64,000 nucleotides of DNA, taken from the NCBI GenBank assembly GCA_933228675.1, contig OW121740.1, forward strand, positions 806,001 to 870,000, given 5' to 3'. The notes below the pieces were generated by a model that saw only the letters and a program-made list of their open reading frames with translations, had not been told where the DNA came from and searched no databases. Made by a program: the position numbers and the translations under genes. How positions within the stretch are numbered: the first letter of the stretch is position 1; every line of letters starts with the position of its first letter. The DNA is from Stomorhina lunata (Eukaryota; Arthropoda; Insecta; Diptera; Rhiniidae). This document shows, one piece after another, positions 35,799 to 46,633 of this stretch.

Positions 35799-36160
35799 AT
35801 ATATGCACGACCGGTCGTGACCCTAGCTCAGAGCCAATCGTAAAAATTTCACAAATAATTTAATCTCAAAAACTATGACAGATATTTAAGGTCTGTTCAC
35901 CTACTTTACATTTAAGGTATTTTTGATAATATGTAGGTACAATACATATAAAAAAATTATTGATCGAAAATCAAACGTGAATGTTACTTCTTTCTAACGA
36001 TGCTAATCAAATAGTAGAAAACAATTAATTAAACATGATTTTTTGTTAATTAGTTTTATCTAAAACAGAATAACACATTTTCTTCTTGCCATATATTTTG
36101 TTCAAAAAGTTAACAGTCTTTAATACTCTATAGAATAAGCGTTACAAATTCATTTTGAGA

Positions 36161-37030
36161 ATGATGAGGTTAATGCTCCTGATAATAACTCTGAAATATT
36201 ATTATATAGAGGGGTTAGTCTATCCAACATCATCAGTTTTTCAAGTAAGAAAATAAATACATATTTTATGGTAAAAGTTTAGACTTAAAAAAATACTTTT
36301 TACTTCAGATAACAGCTTCACTTGCGGCTCCTATTGAATTGCCCGGTCGTAAACTTTATTGGGACTGGGGATTTCAAATGAATTACGATTTCCCTTCTAG
36401 TCTGAAGCAATTCTACAGTGTTCCCATATGGCCGGGATTTTTTAACGATCGTAAACGTCGCAATATTGATTTTCAACAAGATACAAATTCTACCGATTGG
36501 CTAGAGGCAGATGCTAAATATGGAAGTGGTTATGGAAATGTGGAATTAGAAAAACATCCAAGTGATTTTACTGCTGGTGAATTGTATCATAGTTTAGAAA
36601 ACATTCTTGTAAGGTATGATGTTTTTGAGTTAACCCACATTTTATAAGATTTAATAAAAAAAGATTTTAGTTATGGATTTCATGAGACCTGTTTGCTGCG
36701 TAGTGTTTGTGAAATGGCCTATCATCCATTTGATGATGAAGAACAGAATATCTTAACAGAAATTCTAACATTTATTTTAACGTAAGTATTAAGTAAAAAC
36801 CAATAAATTACATATACTTATGCATATCATGAATTCTTTATAGGCCTTCCCTTCATGAAGCTTTTGCGCCTGCAGAAAGTTTATACCGCGAAGTCTATGA
36901 AGAAGCAGAACGACGGGGCTTTCTTCACTACAACTGTGCCGATTTGTATTACGAGTGCAAACAAGATTTATTAACCTCCATAACTAGAGTAGTAACAAAT
37001 CATAGGCATGACTACAACTATGACAATTAA
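36161..37030 (+). CDS. DM4/12 family secreted protein, gene 3
   Basis: Exons 36161-36244, 36309-36613, 36671-36781 and 36844-37030 give 687 nt (228 aa) with all phases closing. The N-terminus MMRLMLLIITLKYYYIEG is a short signal peptide. Mature region: APIELPGRKLYWDWGFQMNY and FYSVPIWPG, then a basic site RKRRN (about 74-78), DFTAGELYHSLENILV, and the DM4/12 core YGFHETCLLRSVCEM. The last exon starts TPSLHEAF and carries NCADLYYEC. Introns are 57-64 bp. It is very close to genes 4 and 5 in sequence and exon layout, so these three are recent paralogues. The function of the family is not known. Confidence 0.9.
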
Positions 37031-37538
37031 AAATTATAAATACAAGAACTGCTTTTGCAAAAAATAAATATGTATAAATTCAATAGTAAGAATTACTCGT
37101 ACATTTGTACTAAAAGTATTTGTACTACTAATTAAACGCTCGCTAGAACTTTAAATACCGAATTTTAAATACCCTTCACCAGTGACATTCAAATGCGGAA
37201 GAATTATATCTCTTTATATACTAAAAAATAATACATGTTTTAATGACCCATACCAAATGGCTATTTCATTATTAATCAATTTAGATAACATAGACAAATT
37301 TATTGATACAAAATTGAATTATGTATGTATGTCTAACTAAAATTTAGATTTAGAATCAACACAATTGTTAGATAGCTTTATAACAATAGGAAGAGTTAAT
37401 TTAAATTTTGCAAAAATAGCACATTTGCATTTCTTTGTCACCCATGATGAAGGGTATGACAAACCTCTCAACTGCAACTGTCAATTTGAGTTAATTGTAT
37501 AATTACTTATTTAGTTGTCACGGTACACGGTTCAAAGA
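37031..37538. other. Intergenic DNA between DM4/12 genes 3 and 4
   Basis: About 500 bp. AATAAA at 37063-37068 is a likely polyadenylation signal for gene 3. No other feature seen. Confidence 0.45.
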
Positions 37539-39633
37539 ATGTTGCATAGAAGACAAGTATTCTTTAAGTTAATCAACATTTTGATTTCAGTAAAATGTTT
37601 AGAAAGTGTCCTATTATATCCACGAAATACCGTAATTCAAGTGCGTTTTTTAAATTTTTAATTGAGGAGGTTATACAAATAGATACATAAAAATTTTATT
37701 AGTCCATGTTTTTTTTTTAGCTGGTAGGTTCCATATCTATAGCCGTGCAAGATTTACCATCAGATCGTAAAGTATCTTTTGATTGGGGACTACAAATGAA
37801 CTATGACATGCCCTATAACCTTTCATCATTTTATATGGCACCCATATGGGTTTCTAACAAATCTAGAAGTTTAACTTGGAGTTCTCGTGCTGTACACGAA
37901 CATGATTTTTCAGCTAAAGAACTTTACGATGGTCTTGAGAATATGCTGGAAGGGTAAGTTAACCGATTTCTTGGTTACATTAGCTGTGTTCCAGAACTAC
38001 CAATACTGTACAATATTGTACAAGTTTTAATCAGAAACTACAGGAAAGTGTTCCTGTACTGAAAATAAATGACTTAATTGTAATTTCTGGTTAAAAATTG
38101 TACAATATTGTACAGAATTGGTAGTTCTGGAACACAGCTATTATTAAAACATTTTGAAATTTTACCTTTTAAGAATAGAATTGTCAAAATATTGAGACAA
38201 TTATTTATTATTTTAGCTATGGATACGACCGATCCTGCTTAAAACGATCGATTTGTGAATTGTCTCAATATCCGTTTGATGAAGATTATGCAAATGTAGT
38301 TACAGATGTGATAACATTCTTTTTAACGTAAGTAATACAAAGTTTCAAACATGTGTGATATTCTCCCAGAAAAGGGACCTAGTGTGTCAAAAAACAAGTT
38401 TGGACTTAAGAGTACATTCAGGTACCTAAAAGGGTATAAAATAAGATTAAATGTTAGATTTCCGATAAAAATTTATTTACTCTATAAAAACGTACAAAAC
38501 AAACTTTGGACAATCGATAAAAAATTTAAAAAACATAAAAATTTTATTTTTATTTTTAATTTTTCTTAAAACTTAATTTTCACACACTATGTCCCTCTTC
38601 TAGGAGAAGGTCACATATTTAAAATAACAATTACAATTAAAAAATTTATCAAAAATTTACCCCCTAATTCATAAACCAATTACAAAATTATTGAAGGCTT
38701 ATTGTCGAAATTTGTACGGAAGTTTTTAATTATAAGCTTGTCATAGTTTTATTTTTCGTTTATGAATTTTATATATTTACATATTAAGGTGTTTAATTTT
38801 TTCCAAAGACTTGTTTATTATTTAACTCTGCTTTCTCCCCGAGTCTAAGTAATATAAAAGTAAATATTATATACCGAATTTTAGGAAGATGAAATTTAAA
38901 CTTTATAAAGTTCTTCCTACTGAACTTGCCTGGTTTGAAGTTTGCACATTTTCAACTTGGGGGCTGGAAAGTTAAATTAGGATATGTTACAAAAAAAAAT
39001 ACTTTCGAAAATAAAATTTCAAACTATGATATCAACATTTTAGTACCTGTAAGTACTAAAGTACTAATTTTCTAAATGTATATTTAATAAAATTTAAATT
39101 AAAAAAAAAAAAAATCAAAAATGAGTTTTAAACCGGCCTAACAAAAAAGTACCATATTCCAGTATAAACAAAAGTAAATTAAACTATTCAGTACCTGCAA
39201 GTACTAAAATAATTAATAATATTTGTATCTTAGTTTGCAATTTTCTTTTTCTAAAGAAAATTTTTTGAAGCATATCTTTTTTGATCTTTTTATCAGCCTC
39301 TAAATCGTAAGTCGTAAAAATGTGCAACTTCTAAACGCCATCCAATTTTCCTAAAATTCGGTGTATATAACTTTTATATTACCGACACACTTTGCAAAGG
39401 CCAAGTCAAATGAAAAATAAACCTTTGTTGGAAATGAAACACCCTAGCACATATTTATATTTTTTAGGCCCTCTATCCATCAAGGTTTTACAGCAGATGA
39501 AAAATATGAGGAATCTCTCTATAGATTGGCAGAAGATCAAGGACTTACCGGTCAAAATTGCCAAAAATTATATCAAAAATGTCGTAATGGTCTTTTTAAC
39601 ATTTTAACAGTAATTAATTTTATGAAAGCTTAA
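37539..39633 (+). CDS. DM4/12 family secreted protein, gene 4
   Basis: Exons 37539-37640, 37721-37953, 38217-38327 and 39468-39633 give 612 nt (203 aa). The ATG at 37539 was chosen because it is the one in frame with LLYPRNTVIQ, which matches the exon 1 end of the sister gene; the later ATG at 37598 is out of frame. Blocks: DLPSDRKVSFDWGLQMNYD, FYMAPIWVSNKSR, DFSAKELYDGLENML, the core YGYDRSCLKRSICEL, then TPSIHQGF and NCQKLYQKC. It has shrunk relative to genes 3 and 5: the RKRRN-type site is reduced to NKSR. Intron 2 hosts a MITE (37981-38140) and intron 3 (1.1 kb) another inverted-repeat element. Its stop is only 34 bp from the stop of the convergent gene 5. Confidence 0.88.
37981..38140. 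mobile_element. 160-bp MITE in intron 2 of DM4/12 gene 4
   Basis: Inverted ends TAGCTGTGTTCCAGAACTAC and GTAGTTCTGGAACACAGCTA, continuing to the shared ACAATATTGTACA blocks (arms about 43 bp with one mismatch or gap). The outermost TA fits Tc1/mariner-type insertion. No coding capacity. Confidence 0.8.
38849..39382. mobile_element. Inverted-repeat element in intron 3 of DM4/12 gene 4
   Basis: The left end has GTAATATAAAAGT...ATATACCGAATTTTAGGAA (38849-38888). The right end has the inverse TTCCTAAAATTCGGTGTATA...ACTTTTATATTAC (39345-39382), with a few mismatches. The 534-bp unit contains AGTACCTGTAAGTACTAAA repeats. It makes up about half of the intron. Family unknown. Confidence 0.6.
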
Positions 39634-39667
39634 ATAATTTAATATTTTTTTTATTACTCAATAAATA

Positions 39668-40601
39668 TTAACTTATAACTTTCGAAAGAGAATTTAATAG
39701 ATCTTTTTTGCAAGCGGGATATAAAAAGGAACAGTTTTCACCCAAAAAGCCACTTCTCTCAGCATCTTCATAGGATTCACGATAAATTTGTTCGGATTTA
39801 GCAAAGCCCTCATGTAATGATGGTCTAAATTTTAAAATAAACTATTTTTAAAATTATTAAAAAAAAAAATAAAATTAAAACTTACGTAAGAATAAATGTT
39901 AAAATATCAGTCAAAAGATTTTGATGTTCTTCGTCAAACGGATGTTTCGCCAAATCGCAAACACTTTTCAGTAGACAAGTTTCATGATATCCATAACTGA
40001 AAACAATAAAAATAAAACGTTTTATTTTTTTTATTAAACTTTCTAAAATGTTTTGTACCTGACCAAGAAATCTTCAATACTTTGATACAGTTCTCCAGCT
40101 GTGAAATCACTTGGATGACGTCCTTGGTGTTTAGTAATATTGTATTTTTGAAATATTGACCAATTGTCTGTAGATTCTAATAACAAGGAGTTGGCATTGC
40201 GTTTACGATTTTTAGGGCTATGTTTACCCGGCCATATGGGAATATTGTAAAACGAGGATAGCTTATTGGGCAAGTCGTACGACATTTGAAAACACCAATC
40301 CACAATAGCACGACGATCTGGTAAAAGTTCCGTAACAGGTACTGAAACCGACGAAACCAACTTTAGAAAGATATAAATAAAAAGTAAAAAAAAGAAATTT
40401 TTCTAAATATTCAATATACAATATACATTTCCTTAAAAATATATAAAAAACCGTTAAACTTAATTAAAAAATTTAACTTTAGCTTTTAAATTTGACATTA
40501 AATGCTCTCAAACTTACACCTAAAGACGAAGAAGCTGGATACAGCAGTGACCAAGATGATTGGGTAAACTCCAGCAATAATATAATCAAAATTATTTTCA
40601 T
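39668..40601 (-). CDS. DM4/12 family secreted protein, gene 5
   Basis: Minus-strand exons 40601-40518, 40360-40059, 39996-39886 and 39824-39668 give 654 nt (217 aa) with closing phases. MKIILIILLLEFTQSSWS is the signal peptide. Then come VPVTELLPDRRAIVDWCFQM, FYNIPIWPGKH, a basic PKNRKRN site (about 75-81), DFTAGELYQSIEDFLV, the core YGYHETCLLKSVCDLA, and the last exon TPSLHEGF with NCSFLYPAC. It is the closest relative of gene 3 despite lying on the other strand, so the copy was inverted. The third exon is 111 nt, as in genes 3, 4 and 6. Confidence 0.9.
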
Positions 40602-41038
40602 TTTATGAAACGAAGTTTAACTTTTCTTCTCGATTTCACTTTTAAGACTAAATCAGAAAAATAAAAGACTTAAATTGATCCAAATTGATTGTCACTAAAC
40701 CAGCAATTACTTGAACGTACTCGTACATACATACATATATTTGTATGTAAGTATGTATGTAATTGGAATGAAGAATTCTTTGGTTTCGAAATCAATATTA
40801 AAATTATGTCTGTATGTTGGTTTTATTTAAGTGTGTCAAGTTTTATTAACAAGATTTTGTGTTTTTTATAGAAGAAAAGAATCTGTTTTAATGTCACCCA
40901 AAATTGGTAAATTGGAAAAATCAACAAAAAATAAATTTTTCAAAATCTTATTCATAATCCAGATTTACTTTTAAAATTGTTATTCTAGTTTCATTTTCGT
41001 GAACGTAAAGAACAGTTTTTTCTACTTTCTCTTATACT
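40602..41038. promoter_or_regulatory. Shared upstream region of divergent DM4/12 genes 5 and 6
   Basis: 437 bp between the two divergent start codons must contain both promoters. It includes a TATG-type microsatellite patch (about 40722-40760). I cannot name specific elements. Confidence 0.4.
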
Positions 41039-42255
41039 ATGGGAATTTTGCGTATCTTTTTATTGCTACTTTTAATCATTAACCAATGGCCAGAATTTCT
41101 TTTGGAAGAAACAAGAAGCATAATGGACTTTAAAGACGTGTCCACTTTAAGACCTGCAGTAGATCGTGTATTTTCGAGAAAAAAGCGGTGGATGATATTT
41201 CCGAAAGGAACAAATCTTAAATTTACTCTTAACATTAGTAAGCGCCTGTTGGCCATGTATCCAAAGGGATTTAATTTCAATATGGAAGCTGCATTTTACT
41301 ATCCCGTGCCATCGTCTAGAATAGATTTGATACCTAAAAGGTTTCGCAAGCCTACAACAAAAGCTCCGGTAGTTAAAGGACCTACCCCATTATATTTAGT
41401 GGGAATTCCAGGGTCGTTAATAAAATATCGTGCTAAACCTGCTATAAAACCAGCAAAAGTCCAACGTATCGATCAAAATGTAACATCATTACAATGGATA
41501 TCCCCATCATCATCATCCAACTTACATTTCAACAATCCACAGAAATGGTCGAAATACAGTTCTCCCCAATACTTGAAAAGCCATCAATGGTCATCACAGC
41601 AGCAGGAAAAATATGTTAATAAATATGCAAATTATGACAATAAATGGAATAGATGGTCCTCAAATTTACGGCACCCACAACCAAAACGATATGGTAGAGA
41701 AATTCAAGACAATTTATCCATAGAAGATTTTCATAATCAGGAATACGAGCCAGTTTACTTTGAAGACCTCGATCCTTTCGAAGAACATCCCCACTATCAT
41801 TCTTATCGCAATCGTAGAGAATTGTTTCACCATTTCGAGGGATTATCAAAAATGTAAGTATCCAAGGATAAATATTATTTTTTGTTAAATAGACAGAGTA
41901 AAATCAAATAAATCTTAAAGCTAAAAATGTATATATTTCTAGTTTAGGTATTGATATGAAATCTTGCATACTGAGAGCAGTATGCGATAGCAAAAGGTTC
42001 TTATTACCACCTGGCTATTCTATGATACAGGATATCCTGCGAGTAGTCTTTACGTAAGAAATTGCTTTAAATGCTCGTATATATGAACAAGAAAATAATA
42101 AATTTAAACATGCTTTCAGATTTCCCACAATTAATGGATTAGAAGATGAATATTCACGCATAATGCAGTCAGATTATGAGACATGTGACGCTCATATCCA
42201 CAATAAATGTCCACTTAATGTATTAGACTGGCTAATGAATGCGAAAAAGTCCTGA
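41039..42255 (+). CDS. DM4/12 family secreted protein, gene 6
   Basis: Exons 41039-41853, 41943-42053 and 42120-42255 give 1062 nt (353 aa). MGILRIFLLLLLIINQWP is the signal peptide. A furin-like RKKR (about 47-50) precedes WMIFPKGTNLKFTL and the FNMEAAFYYPVPS block. The long central part (about 110-260) is rich in Ser, Gln, Trp and basic residues (HQWSSQQQEKY) and looks disordered, with further dibasic sites (PKRYGRE, YRNRRE). Then come the DM4/12 core KSCILRAVCDSK, VVFTFPTINGLEDEY, and the ending TCDAHIHNKCPLNVL. The third-exon intron phase is the same as in genes 2-5. An AATAAA is at 42256-42261, right after the stop. It converges on gene 7. Confidence 0.9.
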
Positions 42256-42369
42256 ATAAATAAAAGCAATCTCATTTGAAATACTTAAAGAAATAAAACA
42301 AATATGTACTTAGTTATTAATTTTCATTCTTTTGTTTTAAATATGTAATTTAAATTTATATGTAACACG

Positions 42370-45006
42370 TTAAAGTACTAAATGGGAAGACCATAAAGAA
42401 TCTTTGCAATTGGTATAACGACTGGCACAATTGCTCTTTAGTGCATTGGCTGCATCGTAACGTTGCTCTTTGTAGCCGGCTTTAGTCTCGCCAAAGGGTT
42501 CAGGCATTGTGAATATGGCACGCATCAATTCACCCACAAAGGAACCCGGTTGGTGTTCATGTGATTTTTGTCCCGTTTCACACAGAGCTCTTAAAACACA
42601 ATGATGACCATGCGAACCCCTACTATAAAGATAAAGAACGAAAGAGTATGAGTATGTATGTATTTTGATATGTATGGTAAGATATTTAGATATTCGTTCA
42701 TTTATTCGCTCAGTTATTTGGACGTTTAGTGGAAGGAATGATATTGGATGGTGTTAGTGCTTCATTTCAGTTGTTATTGCTTTATAATTTTAACAGTTGA
42801 TCACTTAAATCCCTGTTGAGGGCAAATTGTTTTAAGTAATTGAAAGATTTCCTCTTTATATTCTTTAAATGTAAGTATGTATGTATGTATGTATGTATGT
42901 ACATCAGAAGCAGTTAAGTCGCAACATTGAAAAGAAGAAAGCGACGAGACAAGACAAGACAATGTGAGATTAGACAAGCGAAAGCTGTACAAAACAAAGA
43001 AAATCTAAAGCTACAAACAAGTATGGGTGGAGTGCAATCAAACTCAAACTCAATTTACTATTTCCATGTCCTTTGTCTTTGGAGTAAGTGTGTGGTTAGT
43101 AGTGGTGGTGGTGCCTGTATGTGTTTCTGCTATTCGAATGTGTCTGTGTATTTCTAGTCACTTCAATTAGATTTACTAAAGTGTCATCAACACTTCCCTT
43201 AGTTTCTATTATAATCTGATTTCATAAACAAAGAGGGGCTTCTTAGTATTCCGTTTAATATAAAGATAACAATTGCTGATAATATTTAACCTCTTGTCTT
43301 TAGCTACAATTCAATTTAAATGTATCTTGGGTATCGTTGGGTTTCTTAAATGTTTTGCCGTAACTATTTAAGGATAACATTATTATTAACTTACCCATTT
43401 AAATAGATCTCTATACGTTGGTACAAATCATGTCGAGTTTTTCGGTGATGATCTAAATGTATGCGATCTAAGTTAGATAATTTGTCACCAATTATACCGC
43501 TGCGTCTGAAACGTGTATGTGTTGTTGAACGATTTTCATTTTGTTGATGATCATCAAGAATACTTCTCTTACCGAAAACCGGATATATTCTATGAGTGAC
43601 AGCACGACCTGTACCCGGATATGTTGAATATGTTTGATAAGCTTTCTTTAAATTTACATAACTTTTGTTATAATTTTGATCGAACCTTCTAATACTTGGA
43701 CGTTGCATAAGGGAGTTTTGAAGCCTGAAAATTAGTTTATTATTAATAAAATGTATACATGTAATTAATTGAATTATATAGTTCGGGAAAGTCTTATCTA
43801 TATCATGGGTAATGTTAGTTTTTTGATTTATTTGTATGTTCTATGTTATTTTAATTTCATTGTCGCGATGTGATATGAAACAAATAAATAGATCATGACT
43901 ATTCTCGCAAATGAGTTATGTTTTTTTTATATACCTGTGCGGCAAATTCCACCATGGATATCTAGTACCCTTTACACTGTATTTAGGTTGATTTTTGAAT
44001 TGAGTCCATTTTACAAATGGATGGGGCTGCTTATGACTATAATACTGATTATCCTTCCTAGACCAGGGATTGTATAAATTTGGTTTGTTGTATTTGGATG
44101 CGTAGACAGGTTTTTGTCTTTGATATTTGTAATAACTATCTGGCGTGCGTTGAGCATAATATTGATAGTGCATTGGTGGTCTAAACATGGGCTGTAATTT
44201 ATATTGGTGTTTTGTATTTAACGGTGTTTTGTTATCAGTTGAATTGGACTTAATGTCAACATAATTAATATTTTCTATTGTGTCGTTACGCGATGTACCA
44301 AGGGTACCATCTTTTAAACGGGTTGTTAAATCTTCCAAAATTTCACTAGGTGGCTTGGAGGGTAATTCCCAAGCCAAGGCCACAGTTACGCCCAGGATTA
44401 AGTAGTTGGTAAAATCGACAACACCCACAATTAAATCATAAACTAAAAAGAAAAAAATATAAAATTTGTTAAGAATGTAATAACTGAATTGAAATTTATT
44501 TTGCTTGATTAGTCTACTTTTTCATTAGTCATGTTTGGCTTATCAAGTCTTGAATTTGTATGAGAAAAAACTGACAGAATTAAAATTTAGCAAACCTGAC
44601 CGCACTATCAAGTTTACGAACATTTTGAAAATTTGTATGAAATTTAAGGAAAATAAAATGAAAACTTATAAAGAAAATGCTTGTGTGAGAACGTGAATGC
44701 AGGCTTAAAAGAAATTTAAAGAAAAACTGATCAAGTAAACCTGATTCGTGTGAAACGGGACTTACCTAATTGAAATGATGAACCTTCTGGAAATTCCAAG
44801 TATCTTCTCTTACGATTTAATACCGGTATAATATCATTATCTGGAGTTAAGATTCCTCTGTTTTGATGTTGATGATGTTCTTTGTTCAGTTGTTGTTCTA
44901 TGGCTTGCTCCAGGCTAAACTCGTTTGAGGCTTTTAAAAGTCCAAATAAAAAGCACAACAGTGTTGCCATGATGTACCAACTATAATAATTTTTTGCAAA
45001 TTTCAT
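42370..45006 (-). CDS. DM4/12 family secreted protein, gene 7
   Basis: Minus-strand exons 45006-44766, 44442-43935, 43724-43395 and 42622-42370 give 1332 nt (443 aa), all phases closing. A signal peptide (YIMATLLCFLFGLL) is followed by NRKRRYLEFPEGSSFQLVYD and a second hydrophobic stretch TNYLILGVTVALAWEL (about 92-107), then PSKPPSEI. A Tyr/Lys/Pro/Gln-rich middle follows, then RIYPVFGKR (about 295-303). The core is RGSHGHHCVLRALCET, ending NCASRYTNC. Unlike genes 2-6, no intron splits the cysteine core (GELMRAIFTMPEPFGE is continuous). It is closest to gene 8. Whether the second hydrophobic stretch spans a membrane is not clear. Confidence 0.9.
42875..42902 (+). repeat. (GTAT)n microsatellite
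   Basis: About seven copies of GTAT within the last intron of DM4/12 gene 7. Confidence 0.8.
43565..43594 (-). other. HRIYPVFGKR motif in DM4/12 gene 7
   Basis: Residues about 294-303 of the gene 7 protein. The G-K-R triplet is the form of a peptide amidation and cleavage signal. The same motif with one conservative change occurs in gene 8 (51178-51207). Confidence 0.5.
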
Positions 45007-45950
45007 ATTATCTTTTTAGTATATTTACTAAAGCTAATATTAGTTTTTTTGTTTCCTAAAACCTTCTTATTTTCTTATTTAGGTTCTATTCAAGTGATAA
45101 AGAATTGAAAGCCAACACTTCGTAGTATCATGCGAAACTAAATGTTTTTGTTGGTGAACAATTTTAAAAAGAATTTCTTTTTTTATGCTACTGCAGAGAA
45201 TACGAATAGACCAAGGAGTAAAAGGTAAAGTATTAATGTTAATTACTAATATTTTCAACATTTTCTATCCATTTATTAGCAAGATACCCTATAAATGGTA
45301 GTAGGCATTATAACATGTATTTGAACAAATGAAACCGATAAAATGATGTGATTTATAATCATGTTCGGCAAATATGCTAGTAAATACATAGACATGAAGT
45401 CAGTGGAGTATTAACTCTTTAAGTTGACTTTCCTTTTTGACAGTAATAGGAGTATATTTCCCTTCCAAATTTAAAGCGAACCAACGTTTGTAAGTTCCAA
45501 AAATCAATTTAAGTAGCATCTATCTCATGTCTACTTAAAAGTGCTTAATAGTTTACGTTTATAACTGCCACAATTTGTATATGTATTTTTCAATAGTCGT
45601 TGCTTTCTGTCTCTGTCTTTGTTTCTTTTTTATTACAGCTATTTCTGGCATTAATTTAAATGTCTTTTGTTTTATTCTTTTATCTGGAACTTCATGTTTT
45701 TTCAATATCTTCTTTTTTACATTTGTGTTAAAAGTGTAGAATAAAGAAAACTTAAAAAAATATTAAATGATTGCCTTCTTTTCATGTTCTTCTTGTCTAA
45801 TTTCTGGACAACTCAAATATAATTTATTGTGTATTAGAGATGCTCGAGAATTATGTTTGAATCATTTTAAAATATCTCTGCATTTATTAAATTTAAAGAG
45901 TACCTGTATTACAGGAATCTCTCCAATTAAGTCATACAAATTTTAGTACC
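45007..45950. other. Intergenic DNA upstream of DM4/12 gene 7
   Basis: AT-rich sequence with no supported gene. The promoter of gene 7 is expected near 45010-45200. Confidence 0.4.
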
Positions 45951-46260
45951 GTGAACCGCAGTGGTATAGTAGGTTAGTCATCCGCCTAGCATACAGAGGT
46001 CTCAAGTTCGATCTCTGGCCAGACCCACTTGAAAAAAAAATAAATTTTCAAAAAAGGGGCGGTCCACCTCATAACTCAGCTAGCCACTGGTTATTGGGTA
46101 TTAGGCTATGTAAAACTTCTCTAACTAATGCATTTTCCGTTCAGAGCCGGAGTTAAAACGTAGGTCCCTTTCAATAAGTCTAAAATAAAATCGTATGCAG
46201 TTCATTGTCTGAGAGAAGTACCACTTGTTCCAATTGGAATGTTGTCGTGAAAATTATTAT
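45951..46260 (+). mobile_element. tRNA-derived SINE, copy 2 (full length, 310 bp)
   Basis: The most complete copy: GTGAACCGCAGTGGTATAGT starts the tRNA-like head, AAGTTCGATCTCT is the B-box region, and the tail is AAATTATTAT. It is flanked by a perfect 14-bp duplication, CAAATTTTAGTACC (45937-45950 and 46261-46274). That proves insertion by target-primed reverse transcription with the help of a partner LINE. Confidence 0.92.
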
Positions 46261-46461
46261 CAAATTTTAGTACCATCTTATTAATTTCTCCATTGTCTCA
46301 ACAAATAATAATGTTTAATTGAAGTAATAATTCAAATATTGAACAAGAATTCTACTTTCAAAATAGAGAAAAGAAATAGTTGAAGAATCGTAATACGGAA
46401 TTTATTCCAATTTCGAAATGACTACTACAAAAGCTTTTTTTTAAATATTTTTAGTAAAAAT

Positions 46462-46633
46462 CATAGTGTAATAATACAAGTGATATCAAGAGCCCAGCTG
46501 ATGAATTCGCCTGGAAATTTAACAAACAAAAATTTGACAAAATGTAAGCAAACCTACGAAAACAACATGGGGTTTCATTTTGTCATGTTGTATTTGATGT
46601 ATTCTTGCCACCACTTGTAATGAATTCGCCTTG
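46462..46633 (-). mobile_element. hAT-like MITE, copy 4 (172 bp)
   Basis: Same 172-bp element as at 11165-11336, inverted, with perfect 8-bp duplications GTAAAAAT (46454-46461 and 46634-46641). It shows only a few base differences from the other copies, 33 kb away. Confidence 0.88.
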
